A stretch of 64,000 nt of DNA from Gari tellinella (taxonomy: Eukaryota > Mollusca > Bivalvia > Cardiida > Psammobiidae): NCBI GenBank assembly GCA_922989275.2, contig OV277866.1, forward strand, positions 36,969,246-37,033,245. The letters run 5' to 3'. The notes under the pieces were generated by a model that searched no databases, was not told the origin of the DNA, and worked only from the letters and a program-made list of their open reading frames with translations. The stretch's first letter is position 1. Each line of letters opens with the position of its first letter. Below are positions 44,901-53,796 of this stretch, piece by piece. The position numbers were made by a program, and so were the translations under genes.

Positions 44901-47316
44901 GAACCAGATCGGACGGCTCCTGTGGGAACAATCTGATTTTGGGTCTACACTGTTTGCTTACGTCCAAATTAATGGACAATGGGCATAGACGGGTTAAATA
45001 TATCTTAATGTTTCAGTATCACTATGTTTTATAAATACCGATATGAATAGTAAATTTTTATCTATGATATAAACAAGTTTAACCTCTATTGTATGTGGAA
45101 AGTGCTAATCTGTGTATTTAGAATCTGATTCTAGATAATACATGATCTCATAAAAACATTTTTTACTGTATGCGGTTGCATTATATACAAAAGACAGAAT
45201 TTTAAAGATAAATTTCTTTTTTAAATAGCTTTTATATAATTGAAAAATCTTCACCGGTTTTCCAATCATACCGTTTAGCACTTACTACATTCATTTTAAT
45301 TGTTATTTTATGTACATGCATGTGATAACAGTGTCTTATAGGTCGACTAACGGCCGAGTATAAAAGTTTACCAAGAAATATTTATTATAATTGAATGATG
45401 TAACTTTTATATGTGACACTTTAATAAATAATAAAAGTTGAAAAAATAAAAGTTGTATGAGGGCCGTTGTATAGAGGGAACACTGTAGTTGTTTCAACTC
45501 TCAAGACAGGCAATTGCTTAAAGCATGCATGTGCAACAGAAAACGTATTAGTGAGTTTTCGGCTTTACTTTTACAGATTTTATGTTTCACTTGGTTACGG
45601 AAACAGGCACTCCGTTGACTATTTAGAAATCTTAGTTTACGAATGATGGTGTTGCTGTCATCAATCATCAATTGACGAACTGATTACCAATTATTACAAT
45701 GGAGTAGTAGTTGTCTACAAATCTAATACTTTTTTGTTTAAACGGAAACTGAACGCTAACGCAATGCATTAAAATATTTTATTTGCATTTTAAACACTTT
45801 GGAGCCAGATTTAGCGTCAAACTGTAAGCTATTTACATAATTGTTTTTAGGATAAAAGCGTTTTTTTCGAAAGAATATCGTCTTCCGCACTGTTTACAAG
45901 TGATCATTCTTTGAAGATACATACCATTATCTATTGTTATATTAACGCGCGATGCAAGACAAATGAAAAGCATAAGTCTCTTTTTAAGAACTTTCTGAAT
46001 TATATATACACAGTGATCTCACTTATAACATAATACATGGGTCCATCTGGTTTCTTTCGTTATTTTCAAATTTCGTTATATCAGGTCCATTGTACCATAC
46101 AGTAGTTAGAGATGGGGAATAACTTTTGTTTTGCTATATCCAATAGTTCGCGTTATCCAGTTTTACTGTAAGCAAGTGTCACTGTACCGGTGCTTTGCAT
46201 GTTCCTTAACTTTATGTAGATGTTCCCTTTATTATAGACTGTGACTTTATCTTCTTTTGAGTGACTGGTTAACCCATTTATATGCAGTGGATTATTTCAT
46301 GTTTATATATTGGATTAGTCCATTAATTATCAAAGGGATGCCTGGTCAAAATTTTCATGTTGATTTTGTTTTAAATTGAAATTCCTATCAGCAAACAGTG
46401 TAGACTCTGATCAGACGCCGCATAATGCGGCGTCTGGTCAGCGTCTACACTGTTTGCCTATGTCCCATATAAAAAAAAAATTATGGGATCGTGGGCACAA
46501 ATGGGTTAACAAAGTAAAGCTGTAGTTTGTGCATGTAAAACAACTCTTAAAGGGACTCGCAACCGGATGGTGTACTTGTCAAAATAAAATAAAAGCAAAT
46601 TTGTGGCATTATTTGGCTTCTGACATTAAAAAAATATGATCAGTCCAAAAAAAGTCTCAAGAATCGTCACCGAATCTTAGATTTTTAGATATTTTCCATC
46701 GTTTTTCTATACCGACTAGTAGACGGTATAGTTGTTGTTGTTGCTTCTCTACACGGGCTCAGACATAAACCCGAGCCGAATTGTGAAGTTGTATGCACTT
46801 TCGATCGCTACACATTGAAATACGTTCAATCGATCCGAGATAAACGGATAGTTCCGTGGTCCATTGGTCTAAGCGGTTTCCCCTATTTTGCCTTCCGTCC
46901 GCCAATGCCGGGCCCCGGGTTCGAATCCCACCAGAGACCAATATTTTTTTTATTGAAATACATTTTTTTAAGCAGAATTTCTTATCCTAAACTAATTCTT
47001 TACCATTTATATAAGCGTTTGACACATATTTACAAATTACTATTTTTAATGCACCATCTGGTTGCGAGTCGCTTTAAACTATCATGGGGATATCGTGTGT
47101 ACTACATAATGCATGACAATAGTAAAACAGAAAGCTCGCCAAAGAAGTATTCTGCCTTAAGCGCCTTAATGTGCATTCTGCTTTACCTTCAAACTCCATG
47201 AAGTTTACAGTTGTATACCATATCTTCAAAATAAGGACAGGTTATAGGCTTAAGGGTTTAGACAAAATTGACTGCAACGAAAGTGCTCTTACCAATATAG
47301 TAGAATCCAAATGCAT
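29981..47316 (-). CDS. SLC23-family nucleobase/ascorbate transporter, complete (12 coding exons)
   Basis: Multi-pass plasma-membrane permease of the NAT/SLC23 family; vertebrate members carry ascorbate with sodium, others carry nucleobases. Coding exons (minus): 47316-47293, 42688-42500, 41254-41097, 40186-40086, 38801-38719, 37300-37119, 36468-36348, 35672-35516, 34240-33987, 33688-33415, 32025-31930, 30204-29981. They join in phase to 1863 nt (620 codons plus TAG), near SLC23A1/A2 length. Landmarks: FENPPIPLTIGFALQ before TM1, LLVADILCARSN, GIRLPLYQGPTATYVVPLLA, a loop with NIT and NES glycosylation sequons, GLVGFLLRFIGPVTVVPAL, IGDYYACAKICDAPPPPKHA, NIGAIGITRV, and MLSNLQFIDLQSKRNL. The ATG in exon 1 has an in-frame TAG upstream and an A at -3; being so short, this exon is the least certain. 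Three normally conserved substrate-site positions differ (see findings). The substrate cannot be assigned from sequence. Confidence 0.92.
30228..30291 (+). other. tRNA-like sequence (SINE head relic)
   Basis: GTCCGGATGGCACAGTGGTT holds a good box A (TGGCACAGTGG) and GGTCCCGAGTTCCACC a box B-like element 38 nt later. It directly abuts a family K element at GACCCGTCTTACG. Confidence 0.5.
30292..30510. mobile_element. family K MITE (CGTTTCRTAA ends)
   Basis: Inverted ends GACCCGTCTTACGAAACGTC and ...CAACGTTTCGCAAGACGAG. Middle AATCCTGTCTTATGACAACT pairs with TGAGATATCACAAGACAGGAT. Lies in the last SLC23 intron. Confidence 0.65.
30628..31568 (+). mobile_element. family L TTAA element, ~940 bp, non-coding
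   Basis: TTAA at 30624-30627 and 31569-31572. Ends GGGTGTATCAATGTCATGAG and ...ATTCATGACATTGATACACCC. AT-rich interior without an ORF longer than about 80 codons. In the last SLC23 intron. An inverted second copy lies at 48717-49635. Confidence 0.8.
31823..31898. mobile_element. family E 3' end fragment
   Basis: Retains the family E right part: GGTACGATTCCTTACATTGC, GGAAAATCTTAGGATTATAA and CATATGGAAGCCCTG. The left end is absent. Lies in the last-but-one SLC23 intron's 5' neighbourhood. Confidence 0.55.
32237..32312. repeat. alpha hairpin, variant core, in an SLC23 intron
   Basis: GGCAAACAGTGAAGGTCAAG ... CTTTATATACACTGTTTGCC. Core CCAGCCGCCCGCCCCGTCTT against GGACGCGGCGGCTG. Confidence 0.65.
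34553..34675. repeat. long foldback in an SLC23 intron
   Basis: GTTCATGACGGTATGACTAC-ATTAGCTTCG ... CGAAGCTAAT-GTAGTCATACCGTCATGAGC, with inner stem CGTAAACGCCCGAAGGGCGTTTACG (34602-34626). It lies in the intron upstream of exon 9. Confidence 0.65.
35662..35752 (-). repeat. 69-bp tandem duplication of the SLC23 exon 8 acceptor region
   Basis: The acceptor plus first exon bases of coding exon 8 (on plus: gcgatcaaaacctgcaataa) occur again 69 bp upstream of the exon as gcgatcaaaacctgtaataa. On the minus strand both copies read TTRCAG|GTTTTGATCGC. The interval is 23 codons without a stop, in the exon's frame, and encodes a hydrophobic stretch beginning VLIALLCCALLYY. Use of the upstream copy (exon start 35741) would lengthen the protein in frame. 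The surrounding intron is AT-rich with repeated ACATAA units. Confidence 0.75.
36061..36312 (+). mobile_element. family A MITE with exchanged right end
   Basis: The left TIR (CAGCGGAGAATCTGTTATTA) and alpha hairpin (36122-36188) match family A up to GTTTAAACGGGAAAG. The sequence then switches to TGGTCGTAATAAAGAGGTTTTACTG, the right end of family P (compare 28570-28595). TA flanks at 36059-36060 and 36313-36314. Chimeric element in the SLC23 intron upstream of exon 7. Confidence 0.8.
38190..38365. repeat. imperfect long foldback in an SLC23 intron
   Basis: CGCTTATAAAGCGTTTGGGT ... GCAAACGCTTTATAAGCATG outer arms; inner arms GATTGGTCAGATTTGAGCAT and AGGCTCAAATCTGACCAATC are almost perfect. Confidence 0.65.
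40580..40820. mobile_element. family K MITE
   Basis: Ends GGCCCGTTTCATAAAACTTC and ...GAAGTTTTATGAAACGGGCC. Perfect centre TTTGGAATCGTCTTGAAAAGACGATTCCAAA (palindrome at 40685-40719, written here as arms TTTGGAATCGTCTT and AAGACGATTCCAAA). Confidence 0.78.
41710..42076. mobile_element. family N element (CAGGTACTTGACACATAG ends) with nested palindromic insert
   Basis: Inverted ends CAGGTACTTGACACATAGAT and ...ATCTATGTGTCAAGTACCTG, including TAGATCTAGATCTA. Inside lies a second inverted pair: CTTCTATTATAGATACAAGG (about 41793) against CCTTGTATCTATAATAGAAG (about 41998), enclosing about 190 bp. In SLC23 intron 2. Confidence 0.7.
42120..42365 (-). mobile_element. family A MITE, 246 bp, in an SLC23 intron
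   Basis: Inverse orientation, perfect terminal repeats, TA flanks, alpha hairpin at 42238-42303. Lies in the intron between SLC23 coding exons 2 and 3, antisense to the other plus-oriented copies. Confidence 0.87.
43368..45451 (+). mobile_element. LINE fragment (reverse transcriptase to 3' end), frameshifted
   Basis: A 5'-truncated non-LTR element starts inside the RT at FKKAFDSVERD and continues RGLKQGCNLSPTLF and MYADDV. It then breaks at about 43690-43710: a stop, and the frame resumes as EKTTKVLHFRNKS, implying a deletion of roughly 30 codons. From there to 44712 it is open through KYLGFWFDEF, YGAGIWGHRYY and a C-terminal zinc knuckle CKYCSS...HFLINC (CCHC). A 3' UTR follows, ending with AATAAAAGTTG. 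A 177-bp TTAA element (44817-44993) is inserted in the UTR. The LINE itself splits a family F MITE and is flanked by GTTGT (43363-43367 and 45452-45456), a short TSD. The clade is not assigned. Confidence 0.82.
44817..44993. mobile_element. family Q MITE nested in a LINE 3' UTR
   Basis: TTAA at 44813-44816 and 44994-44997. Ends CCCATGTGTGCCCAAATTCC and ...GGCATAGACGGG. Alpha-type hairpin at 44893-44956 with centre GGACGGCTCCTGTGGGAACA. Confidence 0.78.
46011..46184. mobile_element. family R MITE, second copy, inverse
   Basis: CAGTGATCTCACTTATAACA ... AAGTGTCACTG-TA. Shares TTTCGTTATATCAGGTCCAT and ATAACTTTTGTTTTGCTATA with 24638-24812 in inverse. Confidence 0.65.
46273..46505. mobile_element. 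family Q MITE (TTAA) with hairpin alpha
   Basis: TTAA at 46269-46272 and 46506-46509. Ends CCCATTTATATGCAGTGGAT and ...GTGGGCACAAATGGG. Perfect alpha hairpin at 46391-46457: GCAAACAGTGTAGACTCTGA, GACGCCGCATAATGCGGCGT. Confidence 0.78.
46551..47073. mobile_element. family S element: TTAA shell with embedded tRNA-like module
   Basis: TTAA at 46547-46550 and 47074-47077. Ends AGGGACTCGCAACCGGATGG and ...CATCTGGTTGCGAGTCGCT. The middle holds a Pol III-type tRNA-like stretch (see 46851-46940) followed by a T-rich run. 523 bp, no protein. Confidence 0.78.
46851..46940 (+). other. tRNA-like Pol III promoter module
   Basis: Box A-like TGGTCTAAGCGG and a perfect box B GGTTCGAATCC about 50 nt apart, as in long-variable-arm (Leu/Ser-type) tRNAs, then CCACCAGAGACC and a T run (terminator-like). 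Acceptor pairing is poor, so not a functional tRNA gene. Confidence 0.65.
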
Positions 47317-47649
47317 CCTTTCTTTTCTATCACCGGACTACTAGTGACCCACTATCTTCTGCCTTCGTATTAATATACACGATGATCCGTGCGGCCCCGG
47401 ATCCTTTCCCACACCTCCTGTATCCGTCAATGTGTCCCAGATTGTAGGACATCGTTTTACCCAAGGAAAATCAAGGTAAAAGACAAGAGGAGAGATCAAT
47501 TATAATTCGCTTCCCATTAGCCCCCTGGCCGTCAGAATACCGCCTGCTTACCTCTTTGAATGTTGGGTGATTTTGTCATCTGCAACAATTGTCGTTTGCT
47601 ATTGCTCTAGAATAGAATGTTTTAATTGTTCTTTTTCAAAAACAAGTGT

Positions 47650-47714
47650 CAAATGTTTAGATTCTGATGAGACGCCACATAGCGTGCCGTCTCATCAGGA
47701 TCCAATATGTTTGC
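47650..47714. repeat. alpha hairpin, variant core
   Basis: CAAATGTTTAGATTCTGATG-AGACGCCACATAGCGTGCCGTCT-CATCAGGATCCAATATGTTTG. The core carries CATGAGACG-type changes matched across the stem. Confidence 0.6.
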
Positions 47715-48401
47715 AGCGGTTATCAAAGTTGCACCGCTAGCACGCTGAGATCTACACATTGGTATCTCTGTTTGCAATTTTTCAAATTTAACATTTAGGC
47801 AAAGGGATTGAAAAAAATCTGGAGAAGTGTCGAGCAGCTTGGATGCTGCATAGAGGCCGATTTATTCTGCGTCTGATCAAGATCCAAACTGTTTGTAAAT
47901 GTCCTTGCACCTTGGGTATATCAGTAAAAGTGTTAAATCTTGAATGTTAAGAATAGGCAGCTAGCATGTCTAGAACATTGATAGAAACACTCAAAGTATA
48001 ATCACTTATTGACCAGGATCCAAACTTTTAAACACACTTACGGATGAGTCTCAAAAAGTTGTTTCCTAAATTATAAGTTAGAAAATAAAATGCAGACGAC
48101 AATTTTCAAACAGACGATATCATGGCGATGAAGGGATTTATATTTCTTGAGAAAACTGCAGAGAGTCCGTCAAAACTGTGTGCAGAACAGGGCATTGTGA
48201 TGTTCCTGTCAATCTCCGGGTCATTGATACCGAGATCAGACGATACCTGAAACCGTGTAGGAGGCAGGAGAATAACTAGGACAAAAAGGCCCCAGTGTGT
48301 CAGTAGGATACTGACCGCACGAGATACTCGTATTGCCCTATATACAGTCGGGTCTCGATAACTCAATCTCATTACTCCATAGATACTCTTTTTACAATTC
48401 T

Positions 48402-48645
48402 GGGACCCGTTTCATAAATGTTCGTACGACAAAAACGTCCATAAGTCAATACTTTAAAATACATTTATTTTCTGCTTTTCTATGTAATCCTGTCTTTTGA
48501 CATCTCCTTTGGAATCGTCGTTTTAAGACGATTCCAAATAGATGTCACAAAACAGGATTATATGGCGACATGAATAATAATAGAAACTTTTATAAACTGA
48601 CTTACGACAACATTCGTCGTACGGAGTTTTATGAACCGGGCCCCT
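48402..48645. mobile_element. family K MITE
   Basis: Ends GGGACCCGTTTCATAAATGT and ...GGAGTTTTATGAACCGGGCCCC. Centre TTTGGAATCGTCGTTTTAAG with its inverse. Upstream of SLC23 exon 1. Confidence 0.75.
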
Positions 48646-48716
48646 GATTTATTATTTCACTGAAAACAATGTTGACATGAAAATGCACAATAAGATCCTT
48701 ACAACTGTTAAGTTAA

Positions 48717-49635
48717 GGGTGTATCAATATCATAAATTTAAGAAATTTTCAAAGTATATGAAAACACTTTATGATGGTTTTGTATTGAAAAGTGTACATT
48801 TTGGTGAACAACAGTTGGCTCAATGGCCATGTAAAATTTACCCCACCCACTTTCTCTTATTTTGTCCTTTTCAAACAGCCCGCTTCAATAAAATCCGTTT
48901 TAAATGAAAACAAATATGATAATTTGGTTTTGTGTTATTTATTTCCCATCTATGGTAGTATTTCTTCATACAAAAACTAATTTAAGAGAAAACAGGCACC
49001 AAATGTGAAATTTATAAAGCTCTAAATACCATCGATATGGTACTTTTTTGTAAATTTTGTAAGGGGAGATAACTCTTTTTACTTTAATAACTCAAAAATT
49101 TCAACACTAATCTTTCAATTTCTTTTCATATTTTGAACTGCCTTAGCATTGGCTTTCATTTGGTAGAATATAAGAACAAGATTAATACTAGAACTATTTC
49201 ATTTTCAAACTTTTTTACTTTTTCTTTTCATAAAATAAAAAATCTAATAAAAGCATGCCCTATAAAAAGCATATTTTTGATATTCGAGGATCCATATTTT
49301 TCAAACCTAGTGCCTGCTTTGTCTAAATTTGATTTCTATATGTGAAAATTCCACCATAGACATGAAATAAATAATGAAAACCAAAATTACCATGTTTGTT
49401 TTGTTTTGAAATAGATTTTACTGAAGCTTGTACGCTGAATGGGTAAAATTTGAGAGAAAAAGTCCAAATTTGACATACCTTTTTCAAATCGCTGTAGCTA
49501 AAAAAAAAGGGCCCCACCATATACATTTTTTCTCATTTTTTCATCCATCATAAATAGCTCTTCCAAAAAAACAATGATAGAAAAAAGTTTGATACGTTGA
49601 AAAAATCGCTTATGGGTTGGATACAATGTACACCC
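48717..49635 (-). mobile_element. family L TTAA element, inverted copy
   Basis: TTAA at 48713-48716; ends GGGTGTATCAATATCATAAA and ...GGATACAATGTACACCC, then TAAA. Collinear with the reverse complement of 30628-31568 throughout (e.g. ATGGTAGTATTTCTTCATAC, CATGCCCTATAAAAAGCATA). Confidence 0.8.
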
Positions 49636-49985
49636 TAAAGCAGACTAAAGTAAGCGCATATTATGCATTAAATGTTCTGTTTTGCTTTCAACCTGATTTA
49701 TCAGGCTTTAAAAACTCCTAAATTTTGTTGTCGATAGGTACAAGTTGGAATGTACCTTTGGCAAATGGTGGATTAACACGTATCTCTTCGCTGCATATTT
49801 GAATTTGATCACGTGGTTATTTGTGTATTGGCGAAAGAGTATTACTAAATCAGTCACTGGCAAAATAAATTCCAAATTAAAATTCCTTTACAGGAAAACA
49901 AATTCATTTCAACGCAGATCAGAAAACTGCTTGTTATGTCTCTGATGCAATGTCAGTTTTACTGTGTTCTTTCTCGTACCCTTGT

Positions 49986-50223
49986 GACCGTCTTACGAAA
50001 CGTCGTACGACAGAGATGGTCGTAAGTCAAAACTTTAAAATAATCTTATTTATAATTTCTCCGTCTAATCATGTCTTGTGACATCTCTTTGGAATCGTCT
50101 TGAAAAGACGATTCCAAAGAGATGTAGCAAGGTAGGATTAGATGGAGAAATAAACACTTATTGAGAATTTTATAATCTGATTTACGACGCCATTTGTCGT
50201 ACGATGTTTCGTAAGACGGCCCA
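49986..50223. mobile_element. family K MITE
   Basis: Ends GTGACCGTCTTACGAAACGT and ...GATGTTTCGTAAGACGGCCC. Centre CTCTTTGGAATCGTCTTGAA with its inverse CCAAAGAG. Confidence 0.75.
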
Positions 50224-50630
50224 CTGGACTCCAAATGCATTAAACAAAGGCTTCAAACATCACAAAAATGTAATTATGTTTGTTCTGTGTTTAAATAGTT
50301 AAATAGTGGATCTCACATTGACAAAGAACATTTCACCTATATTTGAATTTGTTGCATAGCTGTCTAACCAAAATGGTCGAGCACATAATGCTTTATCATA
50401 TTACAAAAAACTTAGTAACACTTCTGTTCCTGATTACCTAGGCGATAATTCTAAACCTTTTAAAGTCTGTGCATAACGGTAACACAGTGCCAGGTAAAAC
50501 TGCTTGCCTTATTGTGGATTATTCTACTTTTTGTGATACGGGTGGGTTTTAAAGCCCAATATTCAAGATTTTGGTAAAATATATTTTGCTTGCCATGGCA
50601 GTCAGTCTTAGATAGTCTCACAGTCTTTAA

Positions 50631-50867
50631 CCCTTTCATGATCAAATTATTCGGGATATGTTTACCCCTTCACCGCTTTATTGTCGTCTGCTTCAATATT
50701 GTTGATTGCAATGTCGTTTTAAAGTTAAAAATAAGGCAGTATCCCGAAGAAATAATTTCAAAATTCAATACAGTTTGTATCCTGGTCAGACGTCGCGTTA
50801 CGCGGCGTCTGATCAGGATCCAAACTGTTTGCAAACGCGCGTTTAAGTGTCACTGAGAGCGAAAGGG
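50631..50867. mobile_element. family G MITE (TTAA) with hairpin alpha
   Basis: TTAA at 50627-50630. Ends CCCTTTCATGATCAAATTAT and ...CACTGAGAGCGAAAGGG, followed by ATAA. Alpha hairpin at 50770-50831 with centre GACGTCGCGTTACGCGGCGT. Confidence 0.75.
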
Positions 50868-50899
50868 ATAAGATACATCACTGTCCACCAAGAAACATC

Positions 50900-52310
50900 C
50901 TCTTACTATGCAATAATGTTTTTGAGGAGAAGTATTTCAGAATTCTGACAATGACTCTTCTTGATGGTTGTGCTTCAGTGTATTGCTTTCATTGAGACAG
51001 GACCATTGAGAAAAATGAAATAATTATACATAACTTTATATACTCAAATATACATGACTTCCTGTATGTTTTAATGTATCCTATTTATCAATAGCATACA
51101 TACATACCGTTTATGTATATATATATATCAAAAATTCATATCTTGTATCCGACAGTTTGATTTTTGTTTTAATTTTTCAATTCGTGTTCAATACTGGGAA
51201 ATATCTGTTTCTTGTAGAACCTTGTAAATTTCTCAACTCGCGGCATTTATGTGCAACAACCTATATTCATGGACGTTTAATTTATAGAGTTTAATGTATA
51301 TATTCTTATGGCAGTGTATTATAACTAGCCCGTGATAAGAAGTCTACAAATTTAATTATATATAGTATAATAGTATTCCTAATTTAACTTATACAGCATG
51401 TGATACTTTTACAAACACTGTGATATTGCATAACTGCTAAGTGTTTCGTATCATCATGGTCATATTTTCTAATTGAGTATAGTATGCAATCAATAAATAA
51501 CTTTCGTGGATCTGCCACTAGTATCGGGACCACAGTTGAAATCAGAGAAGAGTTCGTCCTCCTTTTGTGTGCATTCATTAGTTTTGGTGAGCATATCATG
51601 TGCATTTGCATGTGTTTAAATTATTTGTTATAAATTACATTATATGTGTACGCATTTTACCAGGCTATGCCGCTGTTTCCAAATTAAAAGCAATCGATCA
51701 ATCAATGAAAAAAATAGTTTGATGGTTTTGATCCCATACGTTGCGATTCACCAAATTCGGTTTTCCTGAAATCACCATCCTTTCATCTCACCATCCCTTG
51801 CCATTTCATCGGCGCTATATGGTCTATTTTGTACAGGGCCGTTAATAAGTACGAACGACTTAAGCAGGAAACGCAACACAAACAATACACCCGCCTCTCA
51901 AGCAAAACACACACACATTCATACCATAACAAACACACACACATTCCTTCATCGACACACTAAATAAAAAACAACACGCAAGACAAACATAAAGCAAAGT
52001 GAACATAGGAACCCGCCTTGGTACGGTCAGTAGCATTTAATAATTAATTATAAATTAATTATTAATAACCACTGGGAGGTTAAACCTGGGTTTAGGGGCC
52101 CCCAACCTCACCTTTATCTCCTATATTCACATATAAAGACGAACAGTGTACATAAAACATAAACCTTGTTCCACAACTCCACAACCAAAATGACCACAAA
52201 CGCAGTAAGTAAATACATGTAAAACATCTAACAAAAATTCTAAGACAAGAAGATTATTAGTAACACGGCAAAGAATTAAACATTCAAGCCCGTGTTAAAA
52301 ATAACCCACT
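50900..52310. other. gene-free stretch
   Basis: AT-rich, then an AC-rich block at 51880-51990 (AACACACACACATTC) and 52020-52130 with the palindrome AATAATTAATTATAAATTAATTATT and CCTGGGTTTAGGGGCCCCCA. Probably the end of an unclassified repeat; no gene seen. Confidence 0.4.
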
Positions 52311-52671
52311 TTGGCAACGGTCTAACCATCTGTCTATACGTCTGTCCGCCTGTCCAACCATCCGTCTGTCTCTCTGTATGTATATATGTACTTCCGTCTG
52401 TCTGTTGATCACACTTTATCCATCACATTTTCAATTTTGACTGTATAACTCCTGTTCTAGTGAAGCTTTTAATCCTTTCATTATTGAATTATTCGGGAGA
52501 TTTTTATTCCCTCACCGTTTCATTGTCGTCTGCAATGTCGTTCCAAAAAATAAGGCAGTATGGCTGAAAAAGTTTCAAAACGAGTGTCAAACATATTGGA
52601 TCCTGATTAGACGCCGCGTAACGTGGCGTCTGATCAGGATCCAAACTGTTGCAAACACGCTTTTAATTTAA

Positions 52672-53187
52672 AACGGCTCGCAAACAGATGGTGTATTTGC
52701 AAAAATATAAGAAAATACTCAAATAAAACCAAAAGGGTTGCTTTATCGTGCATCTGGCATTGGAAAACTATGACCAGTCTAAAAACACCCTCTAGAAAAG
52801 TCTTAGTTTTTTAGATATTTTCCATCGTTTTATCCATAGCATCGAAAGACGCTATAGAAATTGATCACGGGCTCATACATAAACCCGAACCGAATTATGT
52901 GCTCTCCATCGCTACACACTAACTGCGTTAAATCGATCCCAGAAATACAAATGATCCGGTGGCCCAGTGGGCTAAATGGTTTCCTTATTTTGCTTAGTTG
53001 TCCGCGCATGCCGGGTCCCGGCTTCGAATCCCACCACAGCTCAATATTTTGTTTTGATTGAAATGCATTTTTATACACAATTTCTTATCCTAATTTTAGT
53101 AAACTTATTCTGACCCTTTTATATTTAAGCGTTTGACATATATTTACTAATTACTATTTTTAATGCTAAACCTGGTTGCGAGTCTCT
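52672..53187. mobile_element. family S element nested in family G
   Basis: TTAA at 52668-52671 and 53188-53191. Ends AACGGCTCGCAAACAGATGG and ...AACCTGGTTGCGAGTCTCT. Same internal plan as 46551, including the tRNA-like module (52951-53042), but about 20% diverged. Confidence 0.78.
52951..53042 (+). other. tRNA-like Pol III promoter module
   Basis: Box A-like TGGCCCAGTGGG and box B GCTTCGAATCC, followed by CCACCACAGC and T-rich sequence; homologous to 46851-46940. No convincing cloverleaf. Confidence 0.6.
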
Positions 53188-53599
53188 TTAAGCGTCATTG
53201 AGAGTGAAAGGGTTAAGAGAAAATTTCATTTATGGAAAGAACTTGACAAGTGGAAATGTCTTGCGTATGTTTCATAATTCCCCCTTTCCACATGCGTTTT
53301 CTTTTCCTGCAGATTACGTCTGTAATACTGAAACTTTTGAATTGAAATTTCATTATTGGAAAGAATGGAAGGAAATTGAATAGTGAAGGTGTTTTGCACA
53401 AGTTTCATGACTCTTGCATCACTATTTTACGAGTTATTGCACTTGTCCCACGTTTTCTAGTGTTTCTGCCTTTGACTCTTGTTCTAAGTACTGAACGCCA
53501 TAGTGCTATTTTCTTACATAGCTGATGCAGTATAGTAAGCGCATACATCGCGGACAAGCTTTCTTTATGTTTTGTGTGACGATGTACACATGTACAAGT

Positions 53600-53634
53600 C
53601 AGAAATAAAAGTTGTTCTGTTCTGTTCTGTTTAT
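53600..53634 (+). repeat. LINE-type 3' tail (TTCTG)n
   Basis: AAGTCAGAAATAAAAGTTG followed by TTCTGTTCTGTTCTG resembles the end of a retroelement transcript. Upstream sequence (53405-53600) shows no RT homology I can see. Confidence 0.35.
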
Positions 53635-53669
53635 TATAGACCAAGTATATTCTAGACTGCATTGCGTCG

Positions 53670-53796
53670 CTGGTCTTGACACATAGATCTAGATCTATTA
53701 GATTTTTTTTTTACTAGACTATAATTATAAATAGAAAAAAAGTAAAAAAAACCACAATTTTTTCTAATAGATCTAGATCTTTGTGTCAGGTACCTG
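53670..53796. mobile_element. family N element, short form
   Basis: CTGGTCTTGACACATAGATC ... TAGATCTTTGTGTCAGGTACCTG. The interior is only A/T runs; it lacks the insert seen at 41710-42076. Confidence 0.65.

Larger units (their letters stand above)
43037..45485 (-). mobile_element. family F MITE split by a LINE
   Basis: Inverse orientation relative to 11275. The left part (43037-43367) has CAGCTTTCCCTCTCTACAAC, an alpha hairpin (43132-43198, GACGCCGCGTGACGCGGCGT) and CGTCGTTGTAAGGAGGGGAT. The right part (45452-45485) completes it: GGGCCGTTGTATAGAGGGAA-CACTG. The 2.1-kb LINE lies between duplicated GTTGT. Confidence 0.75.
52473..53212. mobile_element. family G MITE with hairpin alpha, split by a family S element
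   Basis: TTAA at 52469-52472 and 53213-53216. Left CCTTTCATTATTGAATTATT, hairpin at 52588-52650, right GTCATTGAGAGTGAAAGGG. Family S is inserted at an internal TTAA (52672-53187). The whole stack interrupts an older repeat whose halves are 52320-52468 and 53217 onward. Confidence 0.78.
52320..53445 (+). repeat. older repeat split by nested TTAA elements
   Basis: 52320-52468 (CGTCTGTCCGCCTGTCCAAC ... AACTCCTGTTCTAGTGAAGC) continues at 53217 (AGAAAATTTCATTTATGGAA, AGAACTTGACAAGTGG). The uninterrupted form is at 60470-60650 (GTCTGTCTGTCCGTC ... CATAACTCCTGTTCTGAATG ... CTTGACAAGTGGAAG). Simple (CTGTC)n sequences occur in both. Confidence 0.7.

Noticed and set aside
48106..48372. 88-codon minus-strand ORF upstream of SLC23 exon 1, with an internal TTTCAG|GTATCG
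   Set aside because: It does not match SLC23, has no convincing paired donor and no in-phase link to exon 1; kept out as a chance ORF or possible UTR.
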